NCBI RefSeq assembly: GCF_000701505.1 | Contig: NZ_JNJB01000016.1 | Coordinates: 1-64,000 of the forward strand | Length of the DNA: 64,000 bases | Reading direction: 5' to 3' | From: Dyadobacter crusticola DSM 16708 | Lineage (GTDB): Bacteria; Bacteroidota; Bacteroidia; Cytophagales; Spirosomataceae | Made by a program: the position numbers and the translations under genes | Part shown: piece after piece, positions 24,158-33,943 of the stretch | Layout of the letters: each line of letters begins with the position of its first letter | Position numbering within the stretch: the first letter of the stretch is position 1 | The notes under the pieces: generated by a model | Told to the model about the DNA's origin: nothing | Databases searched by the model: none | What the model saw: the letters and a program-made list of their open reading frames with translations, nothing else

Positions 24158-27064
24158 ATGCAGTCCTTTCTGAACCTCGTCGCCAAGCGAATTCTTGACA
24201 ATCATTCTTCACTCGAAAGGATACAGATCGTGGTCCCCACGCGAAGAGCGGCCTTCTTTCTGATGCAGGAGCTCGCAATCGAAACTACAATGCCGATCAT
24301 GAGCCCGTCGGTGATCGCAGTCGACGATTTTGTAGAAAGTATGTGCACGCTGGAAATTGAAGATCCGGTACACCTGCTTTTCGATCTGTATGAAACTTTC
24401 AGGGAGATAGATCCCAATGTGCAGTTTGACCGGTTTATGGGATGGGCTGCGGTATTGCTGAACGATCTTGACAAAATTGACCAGTACCTCGTCAAAACGG
24501 ATTATTTATTCGACTACCTGTCAGAAGCACACGCAATCAGCCGATGGCAGGATAACTTGCCCGGCGGCAAAACCCTTCAAACGGAAGGCGGGCAGAAGCA
24601 ATACTTTTCTTTATTCGAAAACATCAAAACCTTATATGCGCTCTTCCGGAGCAAGCTGGAACAGAAAGGAAAAGCTTACCGGGGAATGGCGTACAGGCAA
24701 CTGGCAGAATCAGTTTCGGAACTGGTAGAAAACCGAACAGATTACGAGAAGGTCTACTTTGCCGGATTCAATGCATTTACGGAATCGGAACGGGTGATTG
24801 TTACGTCCCTGGTCAAGGCTGGGAAGGCGGAGGTTTTCTGGGATACCGACAGGTACTATATGTCGGAAAACAAGGCTGTGGAAGCTGGAAAGAGCTTGCG
24901 CGAATACCAGAAAAGCGGCTCGTTCGGTGAATGGAATTGGACCGGTAACCACCTATTGTCGACTGCAAAACAGATCACTGTTTACGGGGTACCCAATGCA
25001 GCATTGCAAACAAAAGTGGCAGGAAAGCTGTACGAAAGTATGAAGGCAGAAACGGATGCCGCCCGCATTCCGACAGCCATTGTGCTGGCAGACGAAAACC
25101 TCCTGCTCCCGATGCTCTATTCGCTGGACGAGGAAGTGCATGATCTGAATGTGACAATGGGGCTTTCTATGCGGAATTCACTTTTGTATACACTGGTGGA
25201 CAGTATTTTTGATTTGCAGCAGAATGTAGTTGAATTCAAAAACAAAGCCGGCCGCACCATCCGCATCCCGAAATTCGGACATAAGTCGATTGATAAGGTA
25301 CTGAACCATCCATTTATCCGGCATTACGAATACGTCGCATTGCAGCCGCTCAGTGACGGGCAGACGATCATTCAGCGAACTTTATTTGAAATAACCGCAA
25401 ACAACCAGGTATTCCTCAGCTCGGAAGAGCTGCTTGGCCTCGGAGAAAACCATCCATTGTTCCGTGCATTGTTTACGCATTGGCAAAAGAACAACCCGAA
25501 ACAGGTATTAGATACTTTTTATCAGCTGATTGAGTTGCTTCGGGAAGTTTATAAAGATTACAAAAATGCGCTCGAAACCGAGTATCTGTATCTTTTTTAT
25601 ACACTGCTGAAACAATTCGAGCAAACGATTGAGGAAAAAGCAGAGCTGATCACGCTGAGAACAATGCGTTCTTTCATGTTCGAGCTGATCAGACAAACGC
25701 GCATTCCATTCAGCGGCGAGCCTGTAAGTAACTTGCAGATTATGGGAATGCTCGAAACACGCGCGCTCGATTTTGAAAGGATCATCATTCTTTCGCTCAA
25801 TGAAGGCATTTTACCGCAAGCCAAACGTCAGAACTCGCTTATCCCCTTCGACGCTGCCCAGGCCGTGGGGCTGCCGACGCATTTGCACCAGGAGGCGGTC
25901 ATGTCGTACCATTTTTACCGTTTGCTACAACGTGCCTCCGAAGTGCACCTGCTTTATACCAGTACCAACGATGCGCCAGGTGGCGGTGAAAAGAGCCGGT
26001 TTATCCAACAGCTGGAATTTGAGCTCGCGCAGTTCAATCCGCGCATTCAGATCACCCACAAATCGGTTGTTCTCGAAGGAAAGCAGCAGCACGATCTGGA
26101 AGAAGCTGTTAAGAAGGATGAGGCAATGCTTGCTACCATTCGCAGCTATCTGGCCAATAAAGGCATTTACCCGACGCACCTCAACGAATTCATTCGCTGC
26201 CCGATGCAGTTTTACCTTAAACACATTGTGGGTGTAAAGGAGAAAGAGGAAGTAGAAGAAGAGCTGGGAATGGACAAGATCGGTACCTGGCTGCACGCGT
26301 CGCTGGAACGAATGGACATGGAATTTTTCCTTAAATCCAAAGATCCTTCCGAAGAACAGATCAAAACTGTGTTACGGGAAGAGTTTGACCGGCTTTTCAA
26401 AGGTTACGTGACCGATTTGGGACTAAACCGAATCTACTACCAGATTGGTGAGCAGCAGATCCTGGTTTTCTTACAGAATCAAATGCAGCAAAAGCCCCGC
26501 AGAAGGATACTTGCGGCCGAGCAGCCTTTGAGTACCAAAATAGACCTGATCCTGCAAGGCTCGTACACACCTGTGCGACTTGGTGGTAAGATCGACCGTA
26601 TTGAACTGGACGAAGCGGAGCGAACGCTGTATGTAATGGATTACAAAACAGGCAGCGTGGAACTCGCGGGCAAGCAAAAGCTAATGGACCCGGCGCGTAG
26701 AGAAGAAGTAATCCGGACTGACCCGGACAGGAAAATGGGATATGTGCGCCAGCTATGGATGTACGAGTACCTGATGTACCGGAAAATGCTGGATGAAAAA
26801 GGGTTAAGGCTGAAAGACAACACCTTCAACTTCGGTGAGTACGCTGTTAAATCCGGGTTTTACTCCTTCCGCGATCCGCGAAATCAGATCTCAAACCCAC
26901 TCGAACTGACGGACGAGCTAGCGCCTGGCGCATTCATTGAAAAATCAGAAGTGATCCTCACAGATATCCTGAATGTAATGCTTGACCCCGATATACCTTT
27001 CCGCAAAACGGACGATCTGAACACCTGCGTCTACTGTGATTTTAATGGGATTTGCGGAAGATAA
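24158..27064 (+). CDS. AddB-like PD-(D/E)XK nuclease/helicase-related protein
   Basis: This 968-aa protein resembles the AddB/Cas4-type subunits of recombinational repair complexes. The N-terminus has VPTRRAAFFL in place of a perfect Walker A, a UvrD-like fold follows (LNEGILPQAKRQNSLIPFD), and the C-terminal nuclease has GKIDRIEL with DYKTGS as PD-(D/E)XK motifs (about residues 815-840). One Cys in FIRCPMQFYLKH and three in CVYCDFNGICGR at the end would hold a 4Fe-4S cluster as in AddB. It should process double-strand DNA ends together with an AddA-like helicase encoded elsewhere. It is the last large gene of the lpxK run. Confidence 0.85.
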   Translation: MQSFLNLVAKRILDNHSSLERIQIVVPTRRAAFFLMQELAIETTMPIMSPSVIAVDDFVESMCTLEIEDPVHLLFDLYETFREIDPNVQFDRFMGWAAVLLNDLDKIDQYLVKTDYLFDYLSEAHAISRWQDNLPGGKTLQTEGGQKQYFSLFENIKTLYALFRSKLEQKGKAYRGMAYRQLAESVSELVENRTDYEKVYFAGFNAFTESERVIVTSLVKAGKAEVFWDTDRYYMSENKAVEAGKSLREYQKSGSFGEWNWTGNHLLSTAKQITVYGVPNAALQTKVAGKLYESMKAETDAARIPTAIVLADENLLLPMLYSLDEEVHDLNVTMGLSMRNSLLYTLVDSIFDLQQNVVEFKNKAGRTIRIPKFGHKSIDKVLNHPFIRHYEYVALQPLSDGQTIIQRTLFEITANNQVFLSSEELLGLGENHPLFRALFTHWQKNNPKQVLDTFYQLIELLREVYKDYKNALETEYLYLFYTLLKQFEQTIEEKAELITLRTMRSFMFELIRQTRIPFSGEPVSNLQIMGMLETRALDFERIIILSLNEGILPQAKRQNSLIPFDAAQAVGLPTHLHQEAVMSYHFYRLLQRASEVHLLYTSTNDAPGGGEKSRFIQQLEFELAQFNPRIQITHKSVVLEGKQQHDLEEAVKKDEAMLATIRSYLANKGIYPTHLNEFIRCPMQFYLKHIVGVKEKEEVEEELGMDKIGTWLHASLERMDMEFFLKSKDPSEEQIKTVLREEFDRLFKGYVTDLGLNRIYYQIGEQQILVFLQNQMQQKPRRRILAAEQPLSTKIDLILQGSYTPVRLGGKIDRIELDEAERTLYVMDYKTGSVELAGKQKLMDPARREEVIRTDPDRKMGYVRQLWMYEYLMYRKMLDEKGLRLKDNTFNFGEYAVKSGFYSFRDPRNQISNPLELTDELAPGAFIEKSEVILTDILNVMLDPDIPFRKTDDLNTCVYCDFNGICGR

Positions 27065-27139
27065 AAATCAGCCGAAAAAGCGAGTGTTATTGCAACCAAA
27101 CTAGCCTAGAAACAGTCTATTCAATAAAATAAGACGGAA

Positions 27140-27262
27140 ATGATCGTAGTTGTAAAATTAACCCTCGCCGTGTTTTGGCTGATTGCTTTTGTGCTTACCT
27201 GTGCGGTGCTGAGTGTGGCTTTTCCAATAATGATTTTGGCTGAAAAGCTACGCTCATTATAA
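27140..27262 (+). CDS. Small membrane protein, 40 aa
   Basis: ATG 27140 opens a 41-codon frame with one long hydrophobic segment (VVKLTLAVFWLIAFVLTCAV) and a short charged C-terminus (AEKLRSL). It stands 75 bases after the nuclease gene and is followed by two hairpins, as expected for a real transcription unit end. No homology is recognised. It could be a regulatory or structural micro-membrane protein. Confidence 0.5.
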   Translation: MIVVVKLTLAVFWLIAFVLTCAVLSVAFPIMILAEKLRSL

Positions 27263-27269
27263 CATGAAA

Positions 27270-27341
27270 GCACCCTATTATCGCTGATAAGGTGCCTTTA
27301 AAGGACAGCGGCTGCTACAAAATGTGACAGCCGCTGTTTTT
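27270..27341 (+). terminator. Two hairpins ending the lpxK-nuclease unit
   Basis: The first hairpin pairs GCACC (27270) with GGTGC near 27295. The second, stronger one pairs ACAGCGGCTG (27305-27314) with CAGCCGCTGT (27328-27337) and is followed by TTTTTATT. The second is a good plus-strand terminator and sits directly at the stop of the opposing gene. Confidence 0.7.
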
Positions 27342-27342
27342 A

Positions 27343-27819
27343 TTACTGCTTCTTAAATTCCAGATATTCTTCAGTGGCATTCCCGGTTGAGGCATCGGTC
27401 AGTTTCAGTGTAATGTTGATCTGCTGTTTGCCGCTTCCATTTATGATCCTGGTTCCCGTTCCTTCTACCTTCTGTCGCAAAGGCTTTTGGTTGCTTTGCT
27501 CCACATCCACGCTTTCGCTCAGTTCGATCGCGTCTCTTCCGGTAGTTTTTACATTGATCAGCTTGTAAGTCTGCAAAAGTGTAAGTGTGGTACCGGCAGC
27601 TGATATTTCGACGTTTTTGGTAAATACAATCGCCAGCTGGTTCTTCGCATTATTTGTAACCACCCATTGCATGTTGCTCACCTGTCCGGGTGCTACTGTT
27701 GTGGTTACGTAGGTGCCATTAAAATCAGGAGCAAAGTCAGTTTCTGGTTCAACCTCCTCATTCTTGTCTTTGCAAGCGCCCATCAACACAACCAGACAGC
27801 AAAAAATCAGCTTTTTCAT
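27343..27819 (-). CDS. Predicted lipoprotein, 158 aa
   Basis: The N-terminus MKKLIFCCLVVLMGACKD is a clear lipoprotein signal with the acylated Cys in GAC. An acidic tether (KDKNEEVEPETDFAPDF) and a small beta-rich domain follow (GTYVTTTVAPGQVSNMQWVV, GTGTRIINGSGKQQINITLK). It looks like a calycin- or lipocalin-like surface domain, but I cannot name a family. It is transcribed alone, convergent with the nuclease operon. Confidence 0.7.
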   Translation of the reverse strand: MKKLIFCCLVVLMGACKDKNEEVEPETDFAPDFNGTYVTTTVAPGQVSNMQWVVTNNAKNQLAIVFTKNVEISAAGTTLTLLQTYKLINVKTTGRDAIELSESVDVEQSNQKPLRQKVEGTGTRIINGSGKQQINITLKLTDASTGNATEEYLEFKKQ

Positions 27820-27952
27820 AACTTAATGTTAGGTGTAAATAATTACTGGTTTTGTAAATCTAAAATATGAATATTTCCTCTATAACGGTCTTTTTCGCCG
27901 AAGCGCATATTGTTCTTTATGAAAATTCCTTTTTTCACAAATCTAATGCCGG

Positions 27953-28906
27953 CTAAAAAGGCAGTTTGCCGAGGTCTACATTTCCACCTGTTAAAATGAT
28001 GCCAATGCGCTTGCCGCTCACCAGCTCCCTATTTTTCAACACCGCTGCCAGTGCTACCGCACCGGAGGGTTCCACAACCAGCTTCATTCGTTCCCACAAA
28101 AACCGCATTGCGGCAATGATTTCTTCATCCGAAACCAGCCAGATATCGCTTACATGCTGCTTGATGATCGGGAATGTTTTGTCACCTAAGTAGGTAAGCA
28201 GCCCGTCGGCAATGGTTTTCACATAAGGCGCTTTTTCGATTTGATCGCTTCTGAAAGAAAGCACCGCGTCAGCCGCGCCTTCCGGCTCTCCCGCGTACAC
28301 TTTTGTTCCGGGAGAAAAGTAGTGTGCTGCCAATGCAGTTCCGCTCAACAAACCTCCCCCTCCTACCGGAGCGATGATGATATCGAGCGGGTCACCTGCC
28401 TGCTCGATCAGTTCTTTGGCCGCGGTAGCTTGTCCGGCGATCACCTCATAATTGTTAAAGGGATGAATGAATGCAGCGCCAGTACGCGTGATAATTTCAT
28501 CCACCGCAGCTTGCCTCGCTTCTGGTGTATTGACGCAAAACGTGATCTCCGCACCATAACCCTCCACTGCCCTGATCTTTACCAAAGGTGAATTTTCGGG
28601 CATTACAATGTAAGCCTTTGCCCCTACCCTGGCCGCCGCAAATGCAATTGCCTGCGCATGGTTTCCTGACGAATGCGTTGTAACTCCATTTCTCAGCCGC
28701 CCAGGCGACAGCGACAGCATTGCATTCAACCCGCCTCTCGCCTTGAATGCACCTATTTTTTGCAGGTTTTCGCATTTAAAAAACAGCCTGGCCCCGCAAT
28801 GTTCATCAAGAAACTGCGAGGTCATTACGGGTGTATGGTGAATGTAAGGCGCTATCAGCTGGTGCGCTGCTTCAATCGTTTCCTTACCAGGTACAGCTTG
28901 GGACAT
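27953..28906 (-). CDS. PLP-dependent threonine/serine dehydratase-family enzyme
   Basis: This 317-aa fold-type II PLP enzyme has the Schiff-base Lys in NLQKIGAFKARGGLNAM (Lys55), the cofactor-ring loop SSGNHAQA (about 79-86) and the phosphate-binding GGGGLLSG (about 184-191). It lacks a C-terminal ACT regulatory domain, so it is not the biosynthetic IlvA type. It most resembles catabolic threonine ammonia-lyase, serine racemase and hydroxyaspartate dehydratase. The reaction is probably alpha,beta-elimination from a hydroxy amino acid. Neighbours give no pathway context. Confidence 0.85.
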   Translation of the reverse strand: MSQAVPGKETIEAAHQLIAPYIHHTPVMTSQFLDEHCGARLFFKCENLQKIGAFKARGGLNAMLSLSPGRLRNGVTTHSSGNHAQAIAFAAARVGAKAYIVMPENSPLVKIRAVEGYGAEITFCVNTPEARQAAVDEIITRTGAAFIHPFNNYEVIAGQATAAKELIEQAGDPLDIIIAPVGGGGLLSGTALAAHYFSPGTKVYAGEPEGAADAVLSFRSDQIEKAPYVKTIADGLLTYLGDKTFPIIKQHVSDIWLVSDEEIIAAMRFLWERMKLVVEPSGAVALAAVLKNRELVSGKRIGIILTGGNVDLGKLPF

Positions 28907-28942
28907 CGTTCTATTTTATTTTGGCCAATATAAATAAAAAAA

Positions 28943-28966
28943 GCCCGCAGGATCAATCCTGCGGGC
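28943..28966 (-). terminator. Intrinsic terminator of the OmpA-type gene
   Basis: GCCCGCAGGA (28943-28952) and TCCTGCGGGC (28957-28966) form a perfect stem with loop TCAA. Read on the minus strand it is followed by a T run, 21 bases after the OmpA gene stop. Confidence 0.8.
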
Positions 28967-28987
28967 CGCTAAAAAGCTTCTCAGACC

Positions 28988-29875
28988 TTATTTACCTGCA
29001 TTAGGTGTGTAAAGATTGAAGAACTGATCCAATTTCGGAGTAATGATAATTTCAGTCCGACGGTTCAGGCTGCGGTTAGGCGCTGAATCATTTGCCACTT
29101 TGGGTAAATATTCGCCGCGACCACCAGCGATCATACGAACCGGCTCAACACCATATTTCTTCTGCAACGTACGTGCAACGGCAGTAGCACGCAGTACGCT
29201 CAAATCCCAGTTGTCTGCAACTTTGTCAGTTGAGATAGGTACATTGTCCGTGTGACCTTCAATCAGGATCTCGATTTCTTTGTAATCGTTCAGGATCTTA
29301 GCCACTTTGCTCAACACGCTCTCAGCCTGTGAGTTGATAACCGAGCTTCCTGAGCGGAAAAGCATTTTGTCAGAAAGAGAAACGTACACAACGCCTTTCT
29401 TAACTTCAATCTGAACATCTTCATCGCTCACGTCAGCCAATGAACGTTTCAGGTTGAGTACCAACGCCATATTCAGCGAATCCTTTTTCTGGATGCTTGA
29501 ATTCAGGTCACGGATCTGTGCGCCTTGTGCGTCCATCATAGCCAGTGACTTTTTGATGCTTTCTGAACCTTCCTTGCTGATTACCGACAGATCAGACATA
29601 CGATCCAGCAAGTTGTTGTTGTTCTTTTTCAAGAAATCTACTTGCTCTTCCAGCTCCTTCAATTTAGCATTTTTGCTGGTAAGCTCATCATTTTTAGCCT
29701 TCAAATCATTATTCAAACCAGCAGTTCTGCTGTCACAATCATTCAAATCAGCTCTTGCTTTATCCAGTTGGATCTGGATCTCATTAGCTTGCTTCTGTGC
29801 AGTAAGCAACTTCTTTTTGCTAGCACAGGAACCGAGTACAAAAAGCATTGCAACGGCTAAAAGCGTATTTTTCAT
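28988..29875 (-). CDS. OmpA-family lipoprotein
   Basis: ATG 29875 (codon 4 of the open frame) starts MKNTLLAVAMLFVLGSC, a lipoprotein signal. A coiled coil of about residues 20-125 (Lys/Leu/Asn heptads) leads to a C-terminal OmpA domain (about 165-285) with VYVSLSDKMLFRSGSSVI, LIEGHTDNVPI, NWDLSVLRATAVA and NRRTEIIITP, including the Asp and Arg that grip diaminopimelate. It tethers the outer membrane to peptidoglycan, similar to Pal. The long coiled coil would act as a spacer. It is monocistronic, with its own terminator. Confidence 0.9.
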   Translation of the reverse strand: MKNTLLAVAMLFVLGSCASKKKLLTAQKQANEIQIQLDKARADLNDCDSRTAGLNNDLKAKNDELTSKNAKLKELEEQVDFLKKNNNNLLDRMSDLSVISKEGSESIKKSLAMMDAQGAQIRDLNSSIQKKDSLNMALVLNLKRSLADVSDEDVQIEVKKGVVYVSLSDKMLFRSGSSVINSQAESVLSKVAKILNDYKEIEILIEGHTDNVPISTDKVADNWDLSVLRATAVARTLQKKYGVEPVRMIAGGRGEYLPKVANDSAPNRSLNRRTEIIITPKLDQFFNLYTPNAGK

Positions 29876-29995
29876 AATCATCAAGGGTTATTAAATTAAA
29901 TAAACACTGTTAAGTTAAACATGATACAACTGCACTGATAGTAAAAATATCGAGCCAGTAGACCCGGGATGCGGTTTTAAGAAGCAAAATTATAA

Positions 29996-30032
29996 AAAAA
30001 GGGGAAACTGTAATTTACAATTTCCCCTTTTT
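29996..30032. terminator. Hairpin terminator
   Basis: AAAAAGGGGAAA (from 29996) pairs with TTTCCCCTTTTT (to 30032), with further pairing of TGTAA and TTACA inside. A and T runs on both flanks suit either strand. It ends the GLPGLI gene on the minus strand. Confidence 0.7.
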
Positions 30033-30072
30033 AATCTGTACAAAGCGAATATCGCTTAATTCTAATCCTATT

Positions 30073-30813
30073 CTAATATCTGAACGACCAGTAAGGATTT
30101 CGCCTAGATTTGATGCTGTCACGTATATGCGTGGTGATCAATTTTTCATACTCCGCATTAGTCAGTTTTTTACCTTTCATCTTCTTTGAGATAACCAGGT
30201 TTTCAGCTACCGGCTTCTTCTCTACTTTGGTTGCAGTCAGGATCAGCTCTCCGTCGTTAACATCAACTTCCAGGATCAGTCCCGGTAATCCGTAATATCG
30301 CTCGGGGCCGCCGTTGTAAGCAAGATCATTCGCAAACCAGGCTGCAATCTTCTGACCCTTGATCGTATCCTCGGAAACCGCCATCATGCACATATAGCCA
30401 TTGATTTCCTTGATCTTGTTCATAACCTTCCATTTAGGCGCAGGTAGCGAGTCTTCTATAATGTAGTTTTTACCGGCAAACTCTTCTAGCTCTGTTTTTA
30501 CGCCTTTGTCAAAATCCCGAAAGATCATGTACTCGCTCTGCCGCCACCTGTAACCTCCGTCTGCCTCCGGTTCCAGGTCAACGTACTTGCTCTGGCTGCT
30601 TGTAATGAAAAGCTGACCTTTGCTTTTATCACCGTCGTCATTCGCCCCCCAGGAGGTCTTCATCCTGCTCCTTTCTTCTTCCGATAAAAAGGTAAGTTTA
30701 TCATAAAGCCTCGACCAATAAAATGTCCTTTCGTAAGTAACTGCCAATCCGTCAGTCTGGGCGAAAGCGGGTAAGCAGCTCAGGACAAGGAAGCAGGCAA
30801 GTAATTTTTTCAT
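30073..30813 (-). CDS. GLPGLI family protein
   Basis: This 246-aa secreted protein has a signal peptide (MKKLLACFLVLSCLPAFAQ) and the name-giving motif in RYYGLPGLILEVDVNDGELI near residues 175-195. Family members are Bacteroidota porin-associated secreted proteins of unknown function. It lies 23 bases downstream of a large outer-membrane receptor gene on the same strand, the usual pairing for this family, so the two probably act together at the outer membrane. Confidence 0.9.
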   Translation of the reverse strand: MKKLLACFLVLSCLPAFAQTDGLAVTYERTFYWSRLYDKLTFLSEEERSRMKTSWGANDDGDKSKGQLFITSSQSKYVDLEPEADGGYRWRQSEYMIFRDFDKGVKTELEEFAGKNYIIEDSLPAPKWKVMNKIKEINGYMCMMAVSEDTIKGQKIAAWFANDLAYNGGPERYYGLPGLILEVDVNDGELILTATKVEKKPVAENLVISKKMKGKKLTNAEYEKLITTHIRDSIKSRRNPYWSFRY

Positions 30814-30836
30814 AACTTCTGAATATTGATTGTTGA

Positions 30837-33725
30837 TTAGTATCCATAACCTTTTCTCCTGACAGAATGCCCAACGCCGCGCATGTTATACGTAAAGCTC
30901 AGCATAAAGTACCTCGCCAATGTGCGCACTTGCTCCTGCGACACGAAATTCTGGTAAGCCGACTGTGAGATACCCCGGTTCTTGTTGAACAAGTCGAAAG
31001 CCGATAGCCTGATCTCCCCTTTTTTGCTTTTCAGCATGGTTTTGTAAACAGACACGTTAAGGATCGGCATTTTCTGATTAAACCCAAAACGATCATTCAC
31101 ATAGCTGCTATACGAAAAGCGACTGTTGAAGTAAATATCCTTGGGCATTTTGAAATTCATCTCAGCACCGTAGTTCGTATTGATAATCTTCTGGTTCTGT
31201 CCTGAACTGATCGAATACCGCGTATCTGTGATATTCCAGTTTGCATTGGTATAGATCGTGAAATTGTCGCCTGGGGTATAATCCAGCCTGGCGCCCCAGT
31301 TGTATCCATTGCTTGTGGTTTCGTTCAGCTCTCCATTGATGTTGGTGAGGTTCCTGCCGAGGTTGTAAGACGCATTGATGTTGAAATTGCTTTTCGTCTT
31401 CACGATTGGAAAACCGTAGTTTCCGTATGCACTCAGGTTACTTCCGCCGCTGATATTCGTCGCCATTGTGGTTGTCACTAAATTCTCGTCGACAAACTGG
31501 CTGTAAATAACCTGATTATCATAATAATTATAGTAAGCACCAAAGAACATCTGCGTAAAGGTACCCGGATTGAAATAGTTATAGCCCAGGTTGACGGAGT
31601 GGTTTACAGTCGGGACCAGGTTCGGGTTACCTACTCGGATATAAAGCGGATTGCTGTTATCAACGATCGGCTGCAAATCGCGTATGTTCGGCTCACTTAC
31701 CCCTACGCTGTACCCTCCATATAAGTATCTGTTCCTTTTCAGGTCGAAATTCAGTGAAACGTTAGGTACAACGTTGAAGAACTTGCGGTCGATCCTCGTT
31801 CTGGTCGGATCGCTCTGATCTACCGCAAACTTCCCGTCAAGGTGGATCTGCTGCGCTCCTGCGCCTGCTGAGATGTTTAATCCATTGTGTGAGTACCGCA
31901 GTGAAGTCCCGAGCCTGTTGAATGTGGACCGGTTGGTATAATAGCGGCTCAGGTTATTGTTCATTACCCTGCCGCCTTCGCTAACGTCAAAAACGTCCCG
32001 GTCAACTTCGTCGCTTTTTAAACTGTAGTTGTAAAACGATTCAAGGACAAATTTCTTGGAAAGCGGCTCAATGAACAACAAGCTGCCTTTAACCTGGTTA
32101 CGCAAACTCTTCGTGAAATTTTCCTGATTGATGTTGAGGAGACTGTCCGGTGCCGAAGTTCTGAAAAATCGGTTGGTTGATCGCTGGTTGATCGCTCCAT
32201 CTGAATTATTCACATTGTAGGCAGCACTTACGGCGAAGTTCCGTCCTTTTTTCTTGAATTTATGACGGAAAATAGCCGTGTTCCCCAGTGCAAATGAATT
32301 AAAATCCGAATAATTGCGCTGATCGCTCATGTTCGAAATCTGCGTTGTATCCTGTACGCCGCGATAAAACTCCTGGTGGCTTAAATAATCTGCTGTTCCG
32401 CTCCCGATCCGCATGTTGGAGAGAACGATGAGTGTATTAAGCGAGTCAATTGTTTTTTCGTAGCGAAGGCTTCCCCGGTGGTTTTCATTGAAGTTCAGCC
32501 GGCTGTTGGTATCGAGCTTGGTGAATGCGGAATTGGTCAGGAAGTTGGTTTGCCTTGAAGTTGCGTCCAGGTCCTGGGTTGTCTGGTTATAATAGTAGCT
32601 CGTGTTGAATTTGGTTTTCTTAGTATCAAAATTATAGTTTGCGCCGCCCGCCCAGTTCTTGTTAAAACCGCGGTTTTGCGCTCCCCGGCCAGCCTGGATC
32701 GTCAGACTTTCGTCATCGTCGCCGCCGAAACTAATGTAACGCACCCCGCCGCCAAAGCCAAAGTCACCGTCATCTCCCCAGTTGAAAGACTGGCTTCCTT
32801 TGAAATCCTGATAGTCGTCCCACGACATACCGCCCTGATTGGTGTTATTACCGAGACCAATTATTGAAAATTGGTTTTTCTCATTGAACCTGTTGTAGTT
32901 AACCTTCCCTTCTACCCGCTTGTCGGTACCCGCTGCGAGCGTAGCTTTTCCGAACCCGCCTTTTTTGTGACTGTCTTTTAATTGCAGGTTGAGCGTTTTT
33001 TCATGTTTACCATCGTCCACTCCTGTAATACGGGATTGTTCGGTTTTCTCATTAAATACCTGAACTTTGGAAATGGCTTCTGCGGGTAAATTCTTGGTAG
33101 CCGCCTTGGTATCATCGCCGAAAAAGCGCTTACCGTCTACCGTTACACGTTTCACAGTTTCACCTTGCGCCTTAATGGTACCATCCTGGTCTACCTGCAA
33201 ACCGGGAAGCCGCCTGATCAGATCCTCGACGGAAGCGCCCGGCTGCACTTTAAATGCTTTGGGATCATATTCGATCGTGTCCCCCCGAATGCTCAGCGGA
33301 GCACGGAATGCCTTGATCACCACGTCGTAAAGTACCTGGTCCATGAAAGTCATTTTAATTTTCCCCAAGTCTGTCACTTCATCGTCCTTCGGCTTGACTT
33401 CCTCCTGATAAGGCAGGTAGCCTACGTAAGTGATTTTAAGGAGATAAGGCATGCGCTTCACGTTCTTGAATTCGAACGAGCCGTCTTTGCCCGTGCGCGC
33501 AAAGTTTACGAGGGTTGAATCTTTGGGCGCAAGCAACATCACGGTGGATTCGGGGAGCGGGACACCGGAGGTATCAACCGTGACTCCCTTCAACGTAAAA
33601 CGTCCCGAGGTCTGCGCGTGCGCAACCGACATCATCAGGCACAAAAAGAACAGAAGTAAGGATTTTTTCAAGGCTAGGCGCAAGGTTAAGTGAGAGTTTG
33701 TAACTGATGAACGACAATTATGCAA
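30837..33725 (-). CDS. TonB-receptor-like outer-membrane beta-barrel protein
   Basis: The frame is 962 aa. A signal peptide lies at about residues 18-38 (LALKKSLLLFFLCLMMSVAH), so a downstream alternative start such as the TTG at codon 16 would give a more normal N-terminus. A carboxypeptidase-regulatory-like domain (LKGVTVDTSGVPLPESTVML, about 45-125), a plug-like region (GASVEDLIRRLPGLQVDQDG, TVDGKRFFGDDTKAAT) and a barrel of the PF14905 type follow. Its GLPGLI partner lies immediately downstream. It may be an importer or an assembly platform; the substrate is unknown. Confidence 0.85.
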   Translation of the reverse strand: MHNCRSSVTNSHLTLRLALKKSLLLFFLCLMMSVAHAQTSGRFTLKGVTVDTSGVPLPESTVMLLAPKDSTLVNFARTGKDGSFEFKNVKRMPYLLKITYVGYLPYQEEVKPKDDEVTDLGKIKMTFMDQVLYDVVIKAFRAPLSIRGDTIEYDPKAFKVQPGASVEDLIRRLPGLQVDQDGTIKAQGETVKRVTVDGKRFFGDDTKAATKNLPAEAISKVQVFNEKTEQSRITGVDDGKHEKTLNLQLKDSHKKGGFGKATLAAGTDKRVEGKVNYNRFNEKNQFSIIGLGNNTNQGGMSWDDYQDFKGSQSFNWGDDGDFGFGGGVRYISFGGDDDESLTIQAGRGAQNRGFNKNWAGGANYNFDTKKTKFNTSYYYNQTTQDLDATSRQTNFLTNSAFTKLDTNSRLNFNENHRGSLRYEKTIDSLNTLIVLSNMRIGSGTADYLSHQEFYRGVQDTTQISNMSDQRNYSDFNSFALGNTAIFRHKFKKKGRNFAVSAAYNVNNSDGAINQRSTNRFFRTSAPDSLLNINQENFTKSLRNQVKGSLLFIEPLSKKFVLESFYNYSLKSDEVDRDVFDVSEGGRVMNNNLSRYYTNRSTFNRLGTSLRYSHNGLNISAGAGAQQIHLDGKFAVDQSDPTRTRIDRKFFNVVPNVSLNFDLKRNRYLYGGYSVGVSEPNIRDLQPIVDNSNPLYIRVGNPNLVPTVNHSVNLGYNYFNPGTFTQMFFGAYYNYYDNQVIYSQFVDENLVTTTMATNISGGSNLSAYGNYGFPIVKTKSNFNINASYNLGRNLTNINGELNETTSNGYNWGARLDYTPGDNFTIYTNANWNITDTRYSISSGQNQKIINTNYGAEMNFKMPKDIYFNSRFSYSSYVNDRFGFNQKMPILNVSVYKTMLKSKKGEIRLSAFDLFNKNRGISQSAYQNFVSQEQVRTLARYFMLSFTYNMRGVGHSVRRKGYGY

Positions 33726-33943
33726 TTATATACAAAGCGCAATAACTTTACAACTAAAAAATTAGTTTTAACATTATTTATATTGATCCTGGAAAAATTT
33801 AACTTTTGCTAAGTTTACATACGCAATATCTGAAACAAGTTTATATATAAGTTACTTTAAGTACATAAATTTTCCTGCTTTTTATCTAATGGTTATATTC
33901 ATTCTCGCATCTTTGTTTTCTAATCAATATTTCCAATTGAAAA

